Positions 1 to 10,782 of a DNA stretch of 64,000 nt are shown here, piece after piece. A program made the position numbers and the translations under genes. The notes beneath the pieces were generated by a model that did not search any database, was not told the DNA's origin, and saw only the letters and a list, made by a program, of their open reading frames with translations. Origin of the DNA: Nageia nagi (Eukaryota; Pinophyta); the NCBI GenBank assembly GCA_050084985.1, contig JBITNC010000001.1, positions 45,198,001-45,262,000 on the forward strand, in the 5' to 3' direction. Each line of letters begins with the position of its first letter. The first letter of the stretch is position 1.

Positions 1-1849
1 GATTCTATTCTCCCTTTTTTCTAGGCTCTATTGAGCTAGATGGTTGTCCAACCTCTACTTGCCTCACTTCTATAATTGATATTCCTTGAAAATTAGGAGG
101 AAGAGATTGACCTAATTTTGGTAGAGGATCCTTGGTATATTTAGCATCCCAAAACCTATCATATCTAAATTTATCAAATAATTTTCTCTCAATGTGATGA
201 ATCATTGTTGTATATTCAAATCTAAATTTTGTGAAATAATAGATTTTATTGAGGCCCCACCCTAAACCTGTTAATTGGGTAAAGACTTCTAGGTTGAGGG
301 AAAAATCTTATCATTTACTTTCCTAGTTCCTATATTTCTTTATCCCCTCAAGGGTAATCCAAGCCTTGTTTAGGGGTGTAAGTTCCCATTTAAGGTACAT
401 TTTTGCTTCTTACTTAGTTTTATTTACAAAGTATTTCACATGAGGCCTATACTCATGGGTAAATGCTAAACATTTCTTGTTTGACCTTATTATTTTTGTC
501 ATTTCATTTGAAGGGTCATACATCTATGAGCTTCCACCATATCTAATTTGAAATTCTATATAAGGAATTTTTCTTGCTATCTTTACAATCTACTTATAAA
601 AGAGTGAAATTTTCAATAGAAGCCAATATATCTACAATAGATTTAAAACTACCCCCATACCCATACTTGGCCTCTATGGCACAAATTTGCCTTCCCATTT
701 CTATGGAATATAGTTGAGAGGTTACATATTTAGGTAAGAAAAAGGACTTTTCAAAATACCCATATCTCATAATCATGGTATGATCTTTAATAAAGTACTA
801 ATCATTAAATTTGTTTCCTCCTTGTAGCTCCCACATTACACTTTTATGCAGTCTGTTAGCGATTCTTTCGATCAAAATTTGCACTATTATTGCATAGAAT
901 CTATCCATGAACTCATAATATGATATATGTAACTTACTCAAAATTAGTACTATCAATTCAATTGGTATATTCTAGCATTAGGATTCACCAATCGAATTGG
1001 AAACCTTACCTCTACAAGTTTATCAAGATTTTGATGGGCCAAGAGCCACTAAAGATATAAACAATGTCTAAAGTTTGATTTTTCAATTTTAAATAGACAT
1101 CTCTTTATTTCATTAGAAATAAAAGTTGGGAATCATAGTATACGTGAGCCTCTATAATATTATAAGCCATACATACCATGGCTTCATCTGCTTCAATCTA
1201 GGTTTTCTTTCCTAGAATAATTGCCAATGCTGCAACACTTCTCTATCCCTCTTCTTTTCAAATAGGGCTATCTTATAGCTTGGATAGAGTTGTCTTACTT
1301 TATTCCCTAGTATCTCTCATCAATTTTGTTTATCATCTCATCTTTATTACCATAGAAGTCATTCTTCTCTCTTTTTAAATTGATTTATTTTTTCACATGG
1401 AAGGTCTAGTCACTGGGATAGCAAACACTTGGAGAATAGAGTCAGGGAGTGGTCCAGCATCACTTCAAATTTCAACTTTAACTCATCTCCCTCCTCTTAG
1501 TACTTGAACATTTCTATCTAATAACTTTTTTGGTTATGCCTATGTGCGATTAAATACAATAGCTTAGAGCATGTGAATGATTCATAGGGCATATAATAAG
1601 CTAGGCCCTAGTTGATCATGAAATATCTCTTTGAGTATGCTAATGATTTCTCTTTTTTGATAACTTTAGGTGTCATGTGTTTAAAAGGATGTGATTGGGG
1701 TTGACCCTCTATGTAACTATGTGATTCATTACCCCCATCTTAGTCTAGTTCACTCTTGGAGTATTCTCAAGATATTCTTCATGTATGGCTATTAGGTCAG
1801 TATCCACTTGCTCTATTTCAGTTATAGATGAAGATTGGGAAGTCATCAT
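1..1849 (-). pseudogene. Unrecognised third coding region downstream of element A pol
   Basis: I do not recognise this protein. Downstream of the A integrase on the minus strand, a reading frame opens with two Met codons at 1849 and can be followed in pieces to about 590, with stops and at least two frameshifts. A separate 66-codon piece lies at 205-5. The best stretches are the opening acidic segment (MMTSQSSSITEIEQV), a stretch near 1200-1100 containing EADEAMVCMAYNIIEAHVYY, and about 130 residues at 970-594 with one stop, containing YSIEMGRQICAIEAKYGYGG. It sits where Athila-like and some Tat-like gypsy elements carry an extra, sometimes env-like, ORF, so it is probably an accessory ORF of A; that link rests on position. 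I see no signal peptide, membrane anchor or catalytic motif. It could instead be an unrelated neighbour. Confidence 0.4.
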
Positions 1850-2404
1850 GGTGTTAGCATCTTCTTAGAACCTTTGGTTTGCATTTGAGACTATAATCAC
1901 ACTATGTAAGGTCTTGCAAACTCTCTATCTCCTTGCTCTACTCAAATCTATAATCTATAAGCTTTGGAAACTCTAGAATTTGGTATGCTAAAAAATGGCT
2001 AAGTGTTGAGTTAGAGGGTATGTAATATGTTTTATTTTTCCATGGTTTTTGAGCCTTCATTAATAAAAATTAATATTTAGGGATGTTAATATCTATGCAT
2101 TGTATATATTGGCTAGCACAAGTTGGATTAGTCGATTTAGAGCATGCTAGATTTAACTTGGGGTACTCATGCAATGGTTTGAGAAATCCAAGAAAATCTT
2201 TCCTTAAATGCTACCTTATTTAGTTGATAGCTTGAGCAATGTACTGACATCAATCTAGATGATGTTAAAGTTAATATTGATCATTAATAGCTACCTACTT
2301 TCTTGGGAGTTATGTCTAGAATATACAAGCTCCTTTTAAAAAAATATATACATTTTTTGATACTATACAATATCTAGTGGGTGTTATAAGATCACCTTAT
2401 CACC

Positions 2405-3480
2405 TAGTAATGTTTCAAATAGATCTTGTTAATATGAATAGGTAGCTCCTAGGATCCATTGATGTTCTACAATTTGAAAGCATTATTTTACATGGCTTGA
2501 GTGATGATATAAGGCTTGCTCCATAGAGAATCAGATTTTTGGTATCTTTTGAGCTTTGCTCTTTCCTCATCCTATTTGAGGACAATGTCACTTGGTTCAA
2601 ACTTCACTTGAGAAGACTTTTTCTTATCAAAACATTTTTTAACAATGTGCTAATGATGCTAAAATAAATCATATGCTTTTTTTATCCTCCTCAATTTCAA
2701 GAGCTGATTATACTTGGACTATAGCAACTCAAAGTCATGATCCTTCACTTCTTGTAGGACTCTTAATGCTAGTAACTCAATTTGTATTGGTAACATAGAT
2801 ATTTTACCATATACCAATGCATATGGAGATGTTTTAATGTTGATTTAATGCTAATTCTATCTACCCATAATGCAAGATCCAATTATGTGTGCCATTATCT
2901 AGGATTCCCTTCTATTGTTCTTTTGATGATCTAGGTTAAGTTTTTATTAGTTAATTTAGCTAACCCATTACCTTACAGGTAATAATTTGAAGAGAATAGC
3001 TAGTATATCCCATATTTAGCAACAAAGTTTGATAAGTTACCTCCAATAAATATAAAACCATTATTTAAGACAATAGTATGTAGGATGCCAAAGCAAGTGA
3101 TTATCCTTTTGATCATTTTTATCATTGCTTCTTGATCTACATTCTTACATGGCATAGCTTCTAACCATCTAGTGAAATAAATAGTTGCAATCAAATGAAC
3201 TTATGGCCTAATAAGGAATTTGTGTTTATAACACCAATAAAGTCCATACCCCATTATTGAAAGGGTTCCTGAACTACCATAGGTTTTAAAGGCATGGTAG
3301 CTTGTCTTCTCTTTCTTATGAATTATTGCATTTGTCACACTCCCAAGCAATCTTAAATAATCTTGAAATATGGTGGGATAATAATAACTAGCTTGTAATA
3401 ATTTTTCTATTGTAGTTGGTCCACTATAATGCCTACCAATGAATCCATAATAAAATTCATGCAATATTCTTTAGGATTCA
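2405..3480 (-). pseudogene. Element A integrase (decayed)
   Basis: This region encodes the retroviral-type DDE integrase that inserts the cDNA copy into the host chromosome. The N-terminal zinc-binding part is at 3464-3290 (FIGRHYSGPTTIEKLL, then YYYPTIFQDY); its HHCC residues are partly lost, with the CxxC region reading SVTNA. The core begins at WGMDFIGVI near 3250, which keeps the first Asp, and continues with RWLEAMPCKN and LHTIVLNNGFIF (3194-3000), where the expected second Asp (TDNG) reads LNNG. The C-terminal part at 2640-2412 shows FDKKK, DEERAKLKRYQK and SLWSKPYIIT, a GPY/F-like module, and ends in LKHY. Several stops and shifts are present. The second catalytic Asp is changed, so the enzyme is dead. 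Confidence 0.8.
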
Positions 3481-4250
3481 TCATGAGTCACACATATTAA
3501 TAGGTTTTATCAAAAAAATTTCTATACATATGATCATTATTATGATAAACTTAAGGGAATGCAACTTGAATCTCCTTCTCTAAAATTTATGTAGAGCTTA
3601 AAGACACTTATCAATTTGAAAATAAAAAATAATTTGTTTGATCTAATCACTTTCTTCATTAAGTTGTTGTTCATTCCCTACAACCATGATTATATGTGAA
3701 GCTTTAGCTATATTTTTTATAGAGATCCCTACCTTTGATTAGTTTGTTTGGCTTAATTTATATATCATATTATATTATTTTAGTAATACAACTAGCATTT
3801 CCTTCACCTAGGTCTCCTTTATAACATAATTTCTTACATCTAGATGGATAGTAAATACAAGGATTCTATTATGGGATACATAATACTTGAATTTTTTTAG
3901 TCCTTTAATTATGGAAAACACTTTCTTTTCAATAAATGAGTACCTTTGTTGGTGTTGATGTATGTTTGGCTATGAAAGGAAATCAGATGTTCTTCTTTAT
4001 TATCATCTTTCTATGCTAGAATTGTAGCAATGCTCCTATCTACTCCATATGTATACATGATAAAATCTTTTGAGATATCAAGATTTTTAAGCATAGGAGC
4101 TTTTGTTATAGCCTTTTCAATTTCTTTAAAGGCTATTTTTGCTTCACATGACCAAGATAATATAGCATATTTCTTTAGCATTGAAGTGATTGAGATACAA
4201 TTTCTAAAAAATCATTAATAAATTTTCTAACAAAATTAATTTGACCAAGG
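3481..4250 (-). pseudogene. Element A RNase H of the RT unit (decayed)
   Basis: This is the Ty3/gypsy RNase H that follows RT and removes the RNA template during cDNA synthesis. Below the RT thumb (LQSFLGQINFVRKFINDF at about 4250-4200) the frame continues through a degenerate stretch in which KAITKAPMLKNLDISKDFI and MYTYGVDRSIATIL can still be made out near 4120-4030. These match the start of gypsy RNase H, with its first acidic residue lying in the YGVD segment. Beyond about 3950 the sequence is too broken to place the remaining acidic residues. It links RT to integrase in the expected order. Confidence 0.55.
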
Positions 4251-5280
4251 AAAGATTGCAAGGTTTTTTTGTTAGAAGGGAGTGGCAATGCTTCAATAGC
4301 TTTCACTCTATCTAGATCCATTGCTAATCCTTCCTTTGATATAAATATAGCCAAGTAATTTTCCTTGGTTAACCATAAAAACTAATTTTTTTAGATTAAT
4401 TGAAATGCCAAATTTTTTGTATTTTTTAAAAACTTGTCTAAGATGTTATAGATGATCCTTTCTACTTTTAGATAATACTGTAATATCATCTAGATAGACT
4501 AGTATAATTTTATTTATTAGTTCATCAAATGCATGATCCATGGCCCTTTGAAAAGTAGTTCCTACATTAGAAAGACCAAAAGGCATTCTTTGAAAAGCAA
4601 ATGTCCCCCATTTTGTTTTAAATGCAATTTTGTATTGATATTCATCTTTCATCAAAATTTAGTTAAATCTTAAGTAACCATCAATCATTGAAAAATAGCA
4701 AGCTCCAACTACTATACATAGGATCTACTCCATAGATGGAAGAAGATAATTATCTTTGAGAGATACTTGACTCAAATTTTTGAAATCAACATAGAGTCTG
4801 ATTTCTCCACTTTTCTTTCTAATAGGAACTAGATTTGCAACCCAAGAAGAATACTTGATATGATAAATAATTTTTGAATCAAGTAGCTTGATCAATTCTT
4901 ATTTCATAACTTCCTCTATTTTTATTTGAATGGCCTTTATTTTTGCCTATATGGTTTAACATCTAGTTCAAGCTCAATTGTGTGTTAGATGACACTTTTA
5001 TCATATGTTTTAAGATCATTATAAGTCTATGCAATTACTTTGGAAAACTCATGATAAATTTGAAACATAGTAGCTTTTTATTCATTAGAACACTCTAAAC
5101 CAACCTTTATATACTTACCAAGTTTATTTCCAATTCAACATAATTATTCTTTTAGATGGCCGAAGATTTAGCCTTTTGGACATCTTTTGAATCAAATAGT
5201 CTTTCAAAAAAGAGTAACCCTTTTGGTATAACATTATTTTTGAATTGAATAACATCTAATTCTTGGAAATAATTAGGTAA
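4251..5280 (-). pseudogene. Element A reverse transcriptase (decayed)
   Basis: This encodes the RNA-dependent DNA polymerase of a Ty3/gypsy element. The clearest part, 4655-4446, has KTKWGTFAFQRMPFGLSN, ATFQRAMDHAF in degenerate form (TTFQRAMDHAF), and the catalytic box VYLDD followed by ITVLSKSRKDHL. Upstream, 5000-4660 retains scraps of the fingers and palm. Downstream the thumb reads KTLQSFLGQINFVRKF. The catalytic YLDD is intact, but stops and frameshifts elsewhere destroy the protein. It matches the Tat-type RTs whose N-terminal linker carries the NxxQVFN motif seen just upstream. Confidence 0.85.
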
Positions 5281-5283
5281 TTC

Positions 5284-5813
5284 CTAAATACCAAAAGTAT
5301 GAGCCACTGCTTCATCCAATAAAAAGTTCCTAATATGCTCATTGGAGTTGAATACTTGCCAAAAATTTGCAGCATTAGGTACTAAAGGTCTACATTGAAC
5401 TTTGACTCCAAGACCTCCTCTTTTATAATGAGCAAGATTATATTGTGCCCCTCTTCCGACAATTTCATTAGCTATTTGGTTGTACCTTTTAGGAATATAT
5501 ATAAAATTGATAGCCAAGAATGACTTAAATAAATCTAAACTCTATTCTTATAGGTCTTTAGATAATGATGTTTTGCCCTAATCTAGTTTTTGACTTGCTT
5601 TATGACTAGTTCTAAATCACTATGGATAATTAGGCATCTGATGCCTATACTAACTACTTTATATAACTCTAAATAAAGGCCTTCATACTTAATAGTGTTA
5701 TATGTATAAATCCATGTGAATATAAAGGATAATCTTTTCATATGTCCCTTTGGAGATTTGAATACAACTCTAGCTCCACATCCATGCTTACATCTAGATT
5801 CATCAAAGTACAT
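5284..5813 (-). pseudogene. Element A archaeal-type RNase H plus linker, upstream of RT
   Basis: This is the second RNase H (aRNH) of Tat-group Ty3/gypsy elements. The first part, 5813-5583, starts at YFDESRCKHGCGARVVFKSP, has a degenerate NNIAEYEA motif (YNTIKYEGLYLELYKVVSIG) and ends with IHSDLELVIKQVKN, giving the D-E-D pattern. The C-terminal part at 5517-5430 reads INFIYIPKRYNQIANEI. It runs into a conserved linker (VQCRPLVPNAANFWQVFNSN, 5400-5340) that precedes RT in this clade. A stop-rich gap of about 65 bases separates the two open pieces. The order aRNH then RT is seen directly; the clade assignment is from family knowledge. Confidence 0.8.
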
Positions 5814-6039
5814 TAATTATATCTCATGTTCTTTTTTAGCTATGACTAATAATGGTTTATTCTATTCATATAAATAATAATTACCCATGCCAACATCTAT
5901 GATCTAATAATTTGAATCATTTGTTAAAAGAACTTCATTTGTTAGTAGTGATTATCTAAGTGTGTCCCTTTCAAATATTTTCACAAGTTGGGGACCATTT
6001 ATATAGTTTTGTTTTGTGATCTTCTTAAGATGAACACTT

Positions 6040-6560
6040 TTGGTTCCCTCATTTAGAATTTTTACTTATTTATCTTGTAAGGGAAGTAGAATATGAGTAT
6101 ATGTCTAAAGCTAAGTACCTCCCAATTTAAGAGTGAATTCTCTACAAATACCAATTCCAAATAAAGGTGGAAGATCAACTATAATGATATCTTGGATAAC
6201 ACAAATGTCATGGAATGCATTCAAAGTTATTGGGATTCCTTTAACACTACCAACAAATCTACAAATGAATAATGTAATTGTATGATACCATTAATATATC
6301 TTGTAATCTAAGTTTCATTTCATTTGCAACAGCTTTAGGGATCTTAGTTATTAGAGCTCTAGTATCTATCATATAGTTATTTACTACCCAATATTCGAAT
6401 CTTAGGGATAGATAGAATGGTGGAAGTCTTCTTATACCTATTGAAGTAGGAGGGACACCATCAAATATTGCAAAGATAGGAATTTATTTATTTACCCTCT
6501 TTTTACTATTCCTTAATTTCAAAGCTTCTTGCAAAAGATCTAATTGACCTAGTATCTTTA
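6040..6560 (-). pseudogene. Element A aspartic protease (decayed)
   Basis: This is the retropepsin-like protease that cuts the gag-pol polyprotein. Reading minus, LPPFYLSLRFEYWVVNN leads into YMIDTRALITKIPKAVANEM, where the catalytic D-S/T-G triad reads D-T-R, so Gly has become Arg. About 60 codons on, IIIVDLPPLFGICREFTLKL matches the family's DLPP.(Y/F)G motif. At least one stop and one shift fall between them. It lies between gag and aRNH, as expected. The changed active-site Gly means it is inactive. Confidence 0.7.
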
Positions 6561-7300
6561 ATGCATTAAACATAGTCATCTTAGAAAGAGTTTTCTTTAG
6601 TTATTCCATAATATTGTATGGAGCATATGGTACAAAATTACTTGATTCTACTTATTGGTATGATCTAAATTATTGAGTGGCCTTTTTGCCAGGACATTAG
6701 TACCCAAATTTTGAGAAACATTACCCAGATGCTAGGAAACATTACCCAAATTTGTTGACAATTGATATTGTTGATTCTGAGGTTGGGCTAAGGGAGCCTT
6801 AGCTTTCTTAGGTTTAGGTTGTACTAGAATAGATGATTGATCTTACTGAGTAACTTGGGGTTGCTATGGAAATGTTGAAGAAGTAGCTCTAATTTAAACA
6901 TAATTGGCTTATTCTCTAGCATATCTCAGAAGCTAAAAATTTACTATTATGAGATCAACAATGAGATCTGATGCAGGTTACACCATTTGGTCAGAATGTA
7001 ATCCCAAATATTATTATTGATAAATCACATATGAATTTGAAAAAATTAGGATTTGAACATGGAAAACACCATTTCATAATTCTCAAAGCAATCTTTTTGT
7101 AGAACTTCTCATAATAGCATTTTTAATTATTTTAGAGATGGTTAACTATTCTAGCTGGTTCACCTTGGGTTGGAATCTAGGTTGATATTAGTTATTATAT
7201 CTTTTGTAATTAAAACCTTAATTCTACCTTTCTTGTAAAGTGACCTTATTGGTAAGATTCTTGATATTTACCTCTAACTACCTTATTCTTTCATCTTCTT
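6561..7300 (-). pseudogene. Element A gag C-terminal and spacer region, unresolved
   Basis: This stretch lies between the recognisable gag and protease of A. It reads on the minus strand as low-complexity, Gln/Asn/Pro-rich sequence with many stops, for example around 6700-6900 where the plus strand repeats acattacccag-like segments. That is typical of the gag C-terminal tail. I could not find a convincing CCHC zinc knuckle. I infer gag tail from position only. Confidence 0.35.
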
Positions 7301-8230
7301 GAGATTTAGGATCATTACTAGCACTAATAGATGCAAAAGTAGGTAACATTGGTACTTGATTTTGCACAATAGGTTTGGAAGGAGGTGGTAAGGCTAAAAC
7401 TCTAAGATGAGCAATTTGTGGATTTTTTTAGAAGGTAAATTAGAAAATAAAGGCATAATGGTTCTAGGATGCATTTTTCCAAAGGATACCAAGGTATGCT
7501 CAAAAGTTTTAGCTATCTAGTAAATATCTGGGAAGGTATCTCCTGACATAACAATTAGCATATTAAGGTCTAGGATAAAGGCCTTCCTATAATACACTAG
7601 AGCTTATGCATTTGTTTTTCTAATATTTATTGGAATAGATTTCCATGTTCTCTCAAATTTGATAATAAAATCATTAATGGAATCATGAGGATGTCTTTTA
7701 ATACATACTATAAGGCTAAAGAATGAACTATCATCACCATCTGTAGCAAATATTTTAATTAAATCCTAACACAACTCTCCCTATGAATTTATAGATTGAG
7801 GGTGAGAGTTTTGAACCATTCAACTGCTTTGCCTTCAAAAGAGTGTGATAATAACCTAGTCATCATGATTTTATCAGTGATATCAAGCTTGAAGCCAACA
7901 AAGATACATCTTGATAATATTTATATGGTGTCTTGCCAAACCCATCATATTTTGGCAAAACTTTGAATGCTACTTGATGTATAGAAGGGCAGTTAGTAGT
8001 AACAACTAAGGATGACAATTATTCCAAGGAGGAAAGTCTATTAGCTAATCCATGCTTGGAGTATGGGTATCATGTGAATTCTCTAAGGTTGAATTGAATA
8101 CAACTGATAGTGGAATTACCCTTAAGGGAACTACTAGGGATACAACCCGAGGAATATTTTGCCTAGTCCTCTTGTGAGGAACTGATAGCTCTTGAAAATT
8201 AAGCTATCTAAGAGAATGTTTTGTACTACT
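7301..8230 (-). pseudogene. Element A gag (decayed)
   Basis: This is the capsid-type Gag protein of a Ty3/gypsy element, which packages element RNA in cytoplasmic particles. Minus-strand reading gives DSINDFIIKFERTWKSIPIN near 7690-7630, followed by ALVYYRKAFILDLNMLI and TFEHTLVSFGK to 7470. This matches the Retrotrans_gag pattern of F..RF...W..IP followed by an A..YY..AF segment. The upstream part, 8230-7740, is a coherent but stop-interrupted N-terminal region containing NIPRVVSLVVPLRVIPLSVV and CQNMMGLARHHINIIKMY. More than eight stops are present. Confidence 0.6.
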
Positions 8231-8280
8231 TCTAGAAAGTTACATTTTGGAGGTGCCAAGGTTCAAATGTTGATTGGTTG

Positions 8281-8419
8281 ATAGTAGAGTCACCAATAAG
8301 GTAAAATAACCTTATAATATTTGAAGGATCTATTTAATAGCCCACTAACATGACTATCAGGCCTATCTATGCTTGCTAAATATGGAATTTATTTTAGATC
8401 CCACCAAGCATGCCAAAAA
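8281..8419 (-). promoter_or_regulatory. Element A primer-binding site and leader
   Basis: On the minus strand a TGG-starting site, TGGCATGCTTGGTGGGA (8415-8399), lies 4 bases inside the proposed LTR end. It is followed by the leader motif whose plus-strand form is agtagagtcaccaataag (8283-8300). Element L carries the same 18-base leader motif and nearly the same primer site at 57565-57609. By position this is the tRNA primer-binding site for minus-strand cDNA synthesis; I cannot name the tRNA. About 95 bases separate the two motifs here but only about 10 in L, so A has an insertion or L a deletion. Confidence 0.6.
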
Positions 8420-10216
8420 TGGAAAGATCTATTATTGATCGATATAGTGTAACCTTAAAGGGTTTTGGTTGGCCAAGTTCTCCACTACTTGCAATGGTAG
8501 GTTCCTTGAGAGAGCAAGTGGTGGGGATGCACTCATGTTGGTTATCTGCTCAATGTTTGGATTATAGGTTGGTTCTTATATATTGTGAAGGTTTAAAGTA
8601 ATATAAAAGAATAAAAAGGTAAGGAGTTACAAGAAAAAGATAAGAAAATTGAAGTAAAACTTAAAATAAAAATGTACAACCCAAGCATTATAGCATAGGT
8701 AGCAATCCATAGCCAAGATCAAGAATAACAAGCTATCTTACTCCTAAGGTCTTGCAATCATAAAATATAGCCATAATTTTAAGAAAAATATCTCACACAT
8801 AACATTCACAAGAGAAAAAAATAGCCACTTATTGGAAGAGGGCAAAGCATTGTCTATTTGAATTATCATATGTGAAAGTATCTTAGAAATCTAGGCAAAT
8901 TTACTAAAATGTCTTACCTTTTTAATTTCTAATAGTTTACCATTTATACATTTTCTTCCCTAGTTGGGTGGTTGTATCTCAATAATATACATAATTACTC
9001 ATCTTGAATGAGGCAATCAAAACAAAACTATTCATAATAAATAGACAACCATGTTAGATTAATAATGAATAAGTACCAATAGCATGACTATCTAGGAATT
9101 TGCAATTTCTGAATAGTCATTTCTATAGACCGTAATTCTTTTGATGTGTCATTGACTACTCCTTCTTTGACCCTATAGTTGATTGAAGATGGTATTATAG
9201 TTTATTGACTAAGTACTTATCTGAAACTTGATAGGTATGATCTAGTATTATGCTCTATTGGCAACTATCTACTTCTCTGCAACTATTGATGATCCATCCT
9301 ATTGATGTGAATGAATAGAGTAATGGAGTTTTGTGATCAATATATCAACTTAATTTGAGAAAAAATACCATTGTTATGTGGAAATGAGTTGGATTCAACA
9401 CATTAACAAGGTCATGGGGTCAAACACTTAAGATCAAGTAGACTCGAGTGTTACTTCTTACCCATTACTCTTAACTCAATCTGTGGGTTCTATTTCTTTT
9501 CTTTGAGTGTTGTTGATGATATAGCTCTTTTGGGGCCTACTAATTTTAGCCAAAAAATTATGACATCATAGCTCAAAATTAATAAGATTTATTTGATATC
9601 TTCATGAATCATCACCCACTATTATTTATTCTAAGACCTATTGATTTTAGACATAAATTATGATGTTATTGCTCAAAATTGGTAATCTTTGTTTGATATC
9701 TTGGACTTGTATTTAAATAAATATTGAACACTTTGTATTTACAACAACTCCTATACACTTTGTATTTACATAATTCCCAGATACTTTGTATTTACATAAC
9801 TCCTAAACACTTTGTATTTACACAACTCCCAGACACTTTGTATTTACACAACTCCTAAACACTTTGTATTTACATAAATTTTGAACACTTTGTATTTATA
9901 CAAATTCCAGATACTTTGTATTTACACAACTCCTTTACACTTTGATAGAAAATTTACAAGCAAAATATCTAAGACAAAGACTTGCACATACAATAGCTAG
10001 ATTATATACATAATATCCAGCTATTAATAACACCTGTAACTCTTCAAATTAAGGGCTTATACAAGATTCAAAATTCATGTTAAAGGGAATATAAATGGAA
10101 TAGAAAGAATTTGTGAAAAGAATGAAAAAATAAAATAATGATAGTTATTACCTTAACTCAAAGTGCAATTCTGAAGTAATACAGTTGGTAATTCAAAAAG
10201 GTAGAAAATGTAAACA
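8420..10216 (-). repeat. Probable 5-prime LTR of element A
   Basis: The segment starts TGGAAAGATC on the plus strand and ends TGTAAACA, so it has TG...CA ends, and it abuts the primer site in the right orientation. No second copy is in the window, so the ends rest on the TG/CA rule and the PBS position. It contains a 26-bp minisatellite (9729-9950) and, just before it, two copies of a segment of about 100 bases (9533-9600 and 9620-9710) that share agctcaaaatt and tttgatatct blocks. A plus-strand ORF at 8410-8601 lies inside it and has no family resemblance. Confidence 0.5.
9729..9950. repeat. 26-bp tandem minisatellite, about 8.5 copies
   Basis: The unit reads cactttgtatttacacaact followed by cctaaa-like bases. 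Starts fall at 9729, 9756, 9782, 9808, 9834, 9860, 9886, 9912 and 9938, so the period is 26 after a first step of 27. Odd and even units alternate between cctaaa and cccaga types in places, suggesting growth by two-unit duplication. It lies inside the proposed LTR of element A. Confidence 0.9.
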
Positions 10217-10782
10217 CCCAATTTTTTGATAGATGAAAAGAAAAAGGAAAAATTAAAGTAAATTAAAAAGTTTACTATAGTTGGCTAAACACCAGCATCC
10301 AATTCATGGACATTGGTGACACAGCAATCATTGGTGTTTTGTACCTAGATACTGATGACTTTGAATTTGGAAATAAATAAATAAAAATAGCAACATTTGA
10401 AGCATCTTGGGAATAAAGAAAAGGATAATGGATGACACACATCCCTACTTCAAATCACAACCATGGCAAAGCTAGATAGAATTTTCTATCCATATTTTCA
10501 TCTCCAAAAGAGGAAACTTTTCTTATTTTTTAGATTTATAAATAAAGTCTTCAACTATGAAGCAAGGATCCAAACTTCAATGCAAGATTACTCTATCAAA
10601 ATATATATAGATTTTTATTGAGTTAGATACATTGTTACTTCATTTTTTAAATGCTTATTTATGCTCATTTTATACACTTTTATGGTATGTATAGGTATGT
10701 TTGATGATTTTGTTGTTTGCATGTGTGTAGGATAACAAGTGTGGAGTAGTTGAACTTGAAGAGTTGAAGAAGAAAAAGAAAT
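10217..10782. other. AT-rich spacer between A and B, no gene seen
   Basis: I see no coding pattern here. It holds the words gacattggtgacac and caatcattggtg, which resemble LTR-like words elsewhere in the window (around 12841 and 14636), so it may be an eroded LTR, but I found no paired copy. Confidence 0.4.

Larger units (their letters stand above)
1..10216 (-). mobile_element. Element A: decayed Ty3/gypsy (Tat-like) retrotransposon
   Basis: This minus-strand element reads, from right to left, probable 5-prime LTR (8420-10216), primer site and leader (8281-8415), gag, protease, aRNH, RT, RNase H, integrase and an extra ORF. A distal LTR would lie beyond the left edge of the window. Every domain carries stops or frameshifts, so it cannot move on its own. 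The archaeal-type RNase H upstream of RT, plus the linker and RT motifs, place it in the Tat group of Ty3/gypsy elements. The exact ends are inferred; no target duplication can be tested. Confidence 0.75.

Noticed and set aside
9729-9950. CRISPR-like array
   Set aside because: Units are contiguous 26-mers without unique spacers, in plant DNA within an LTR.
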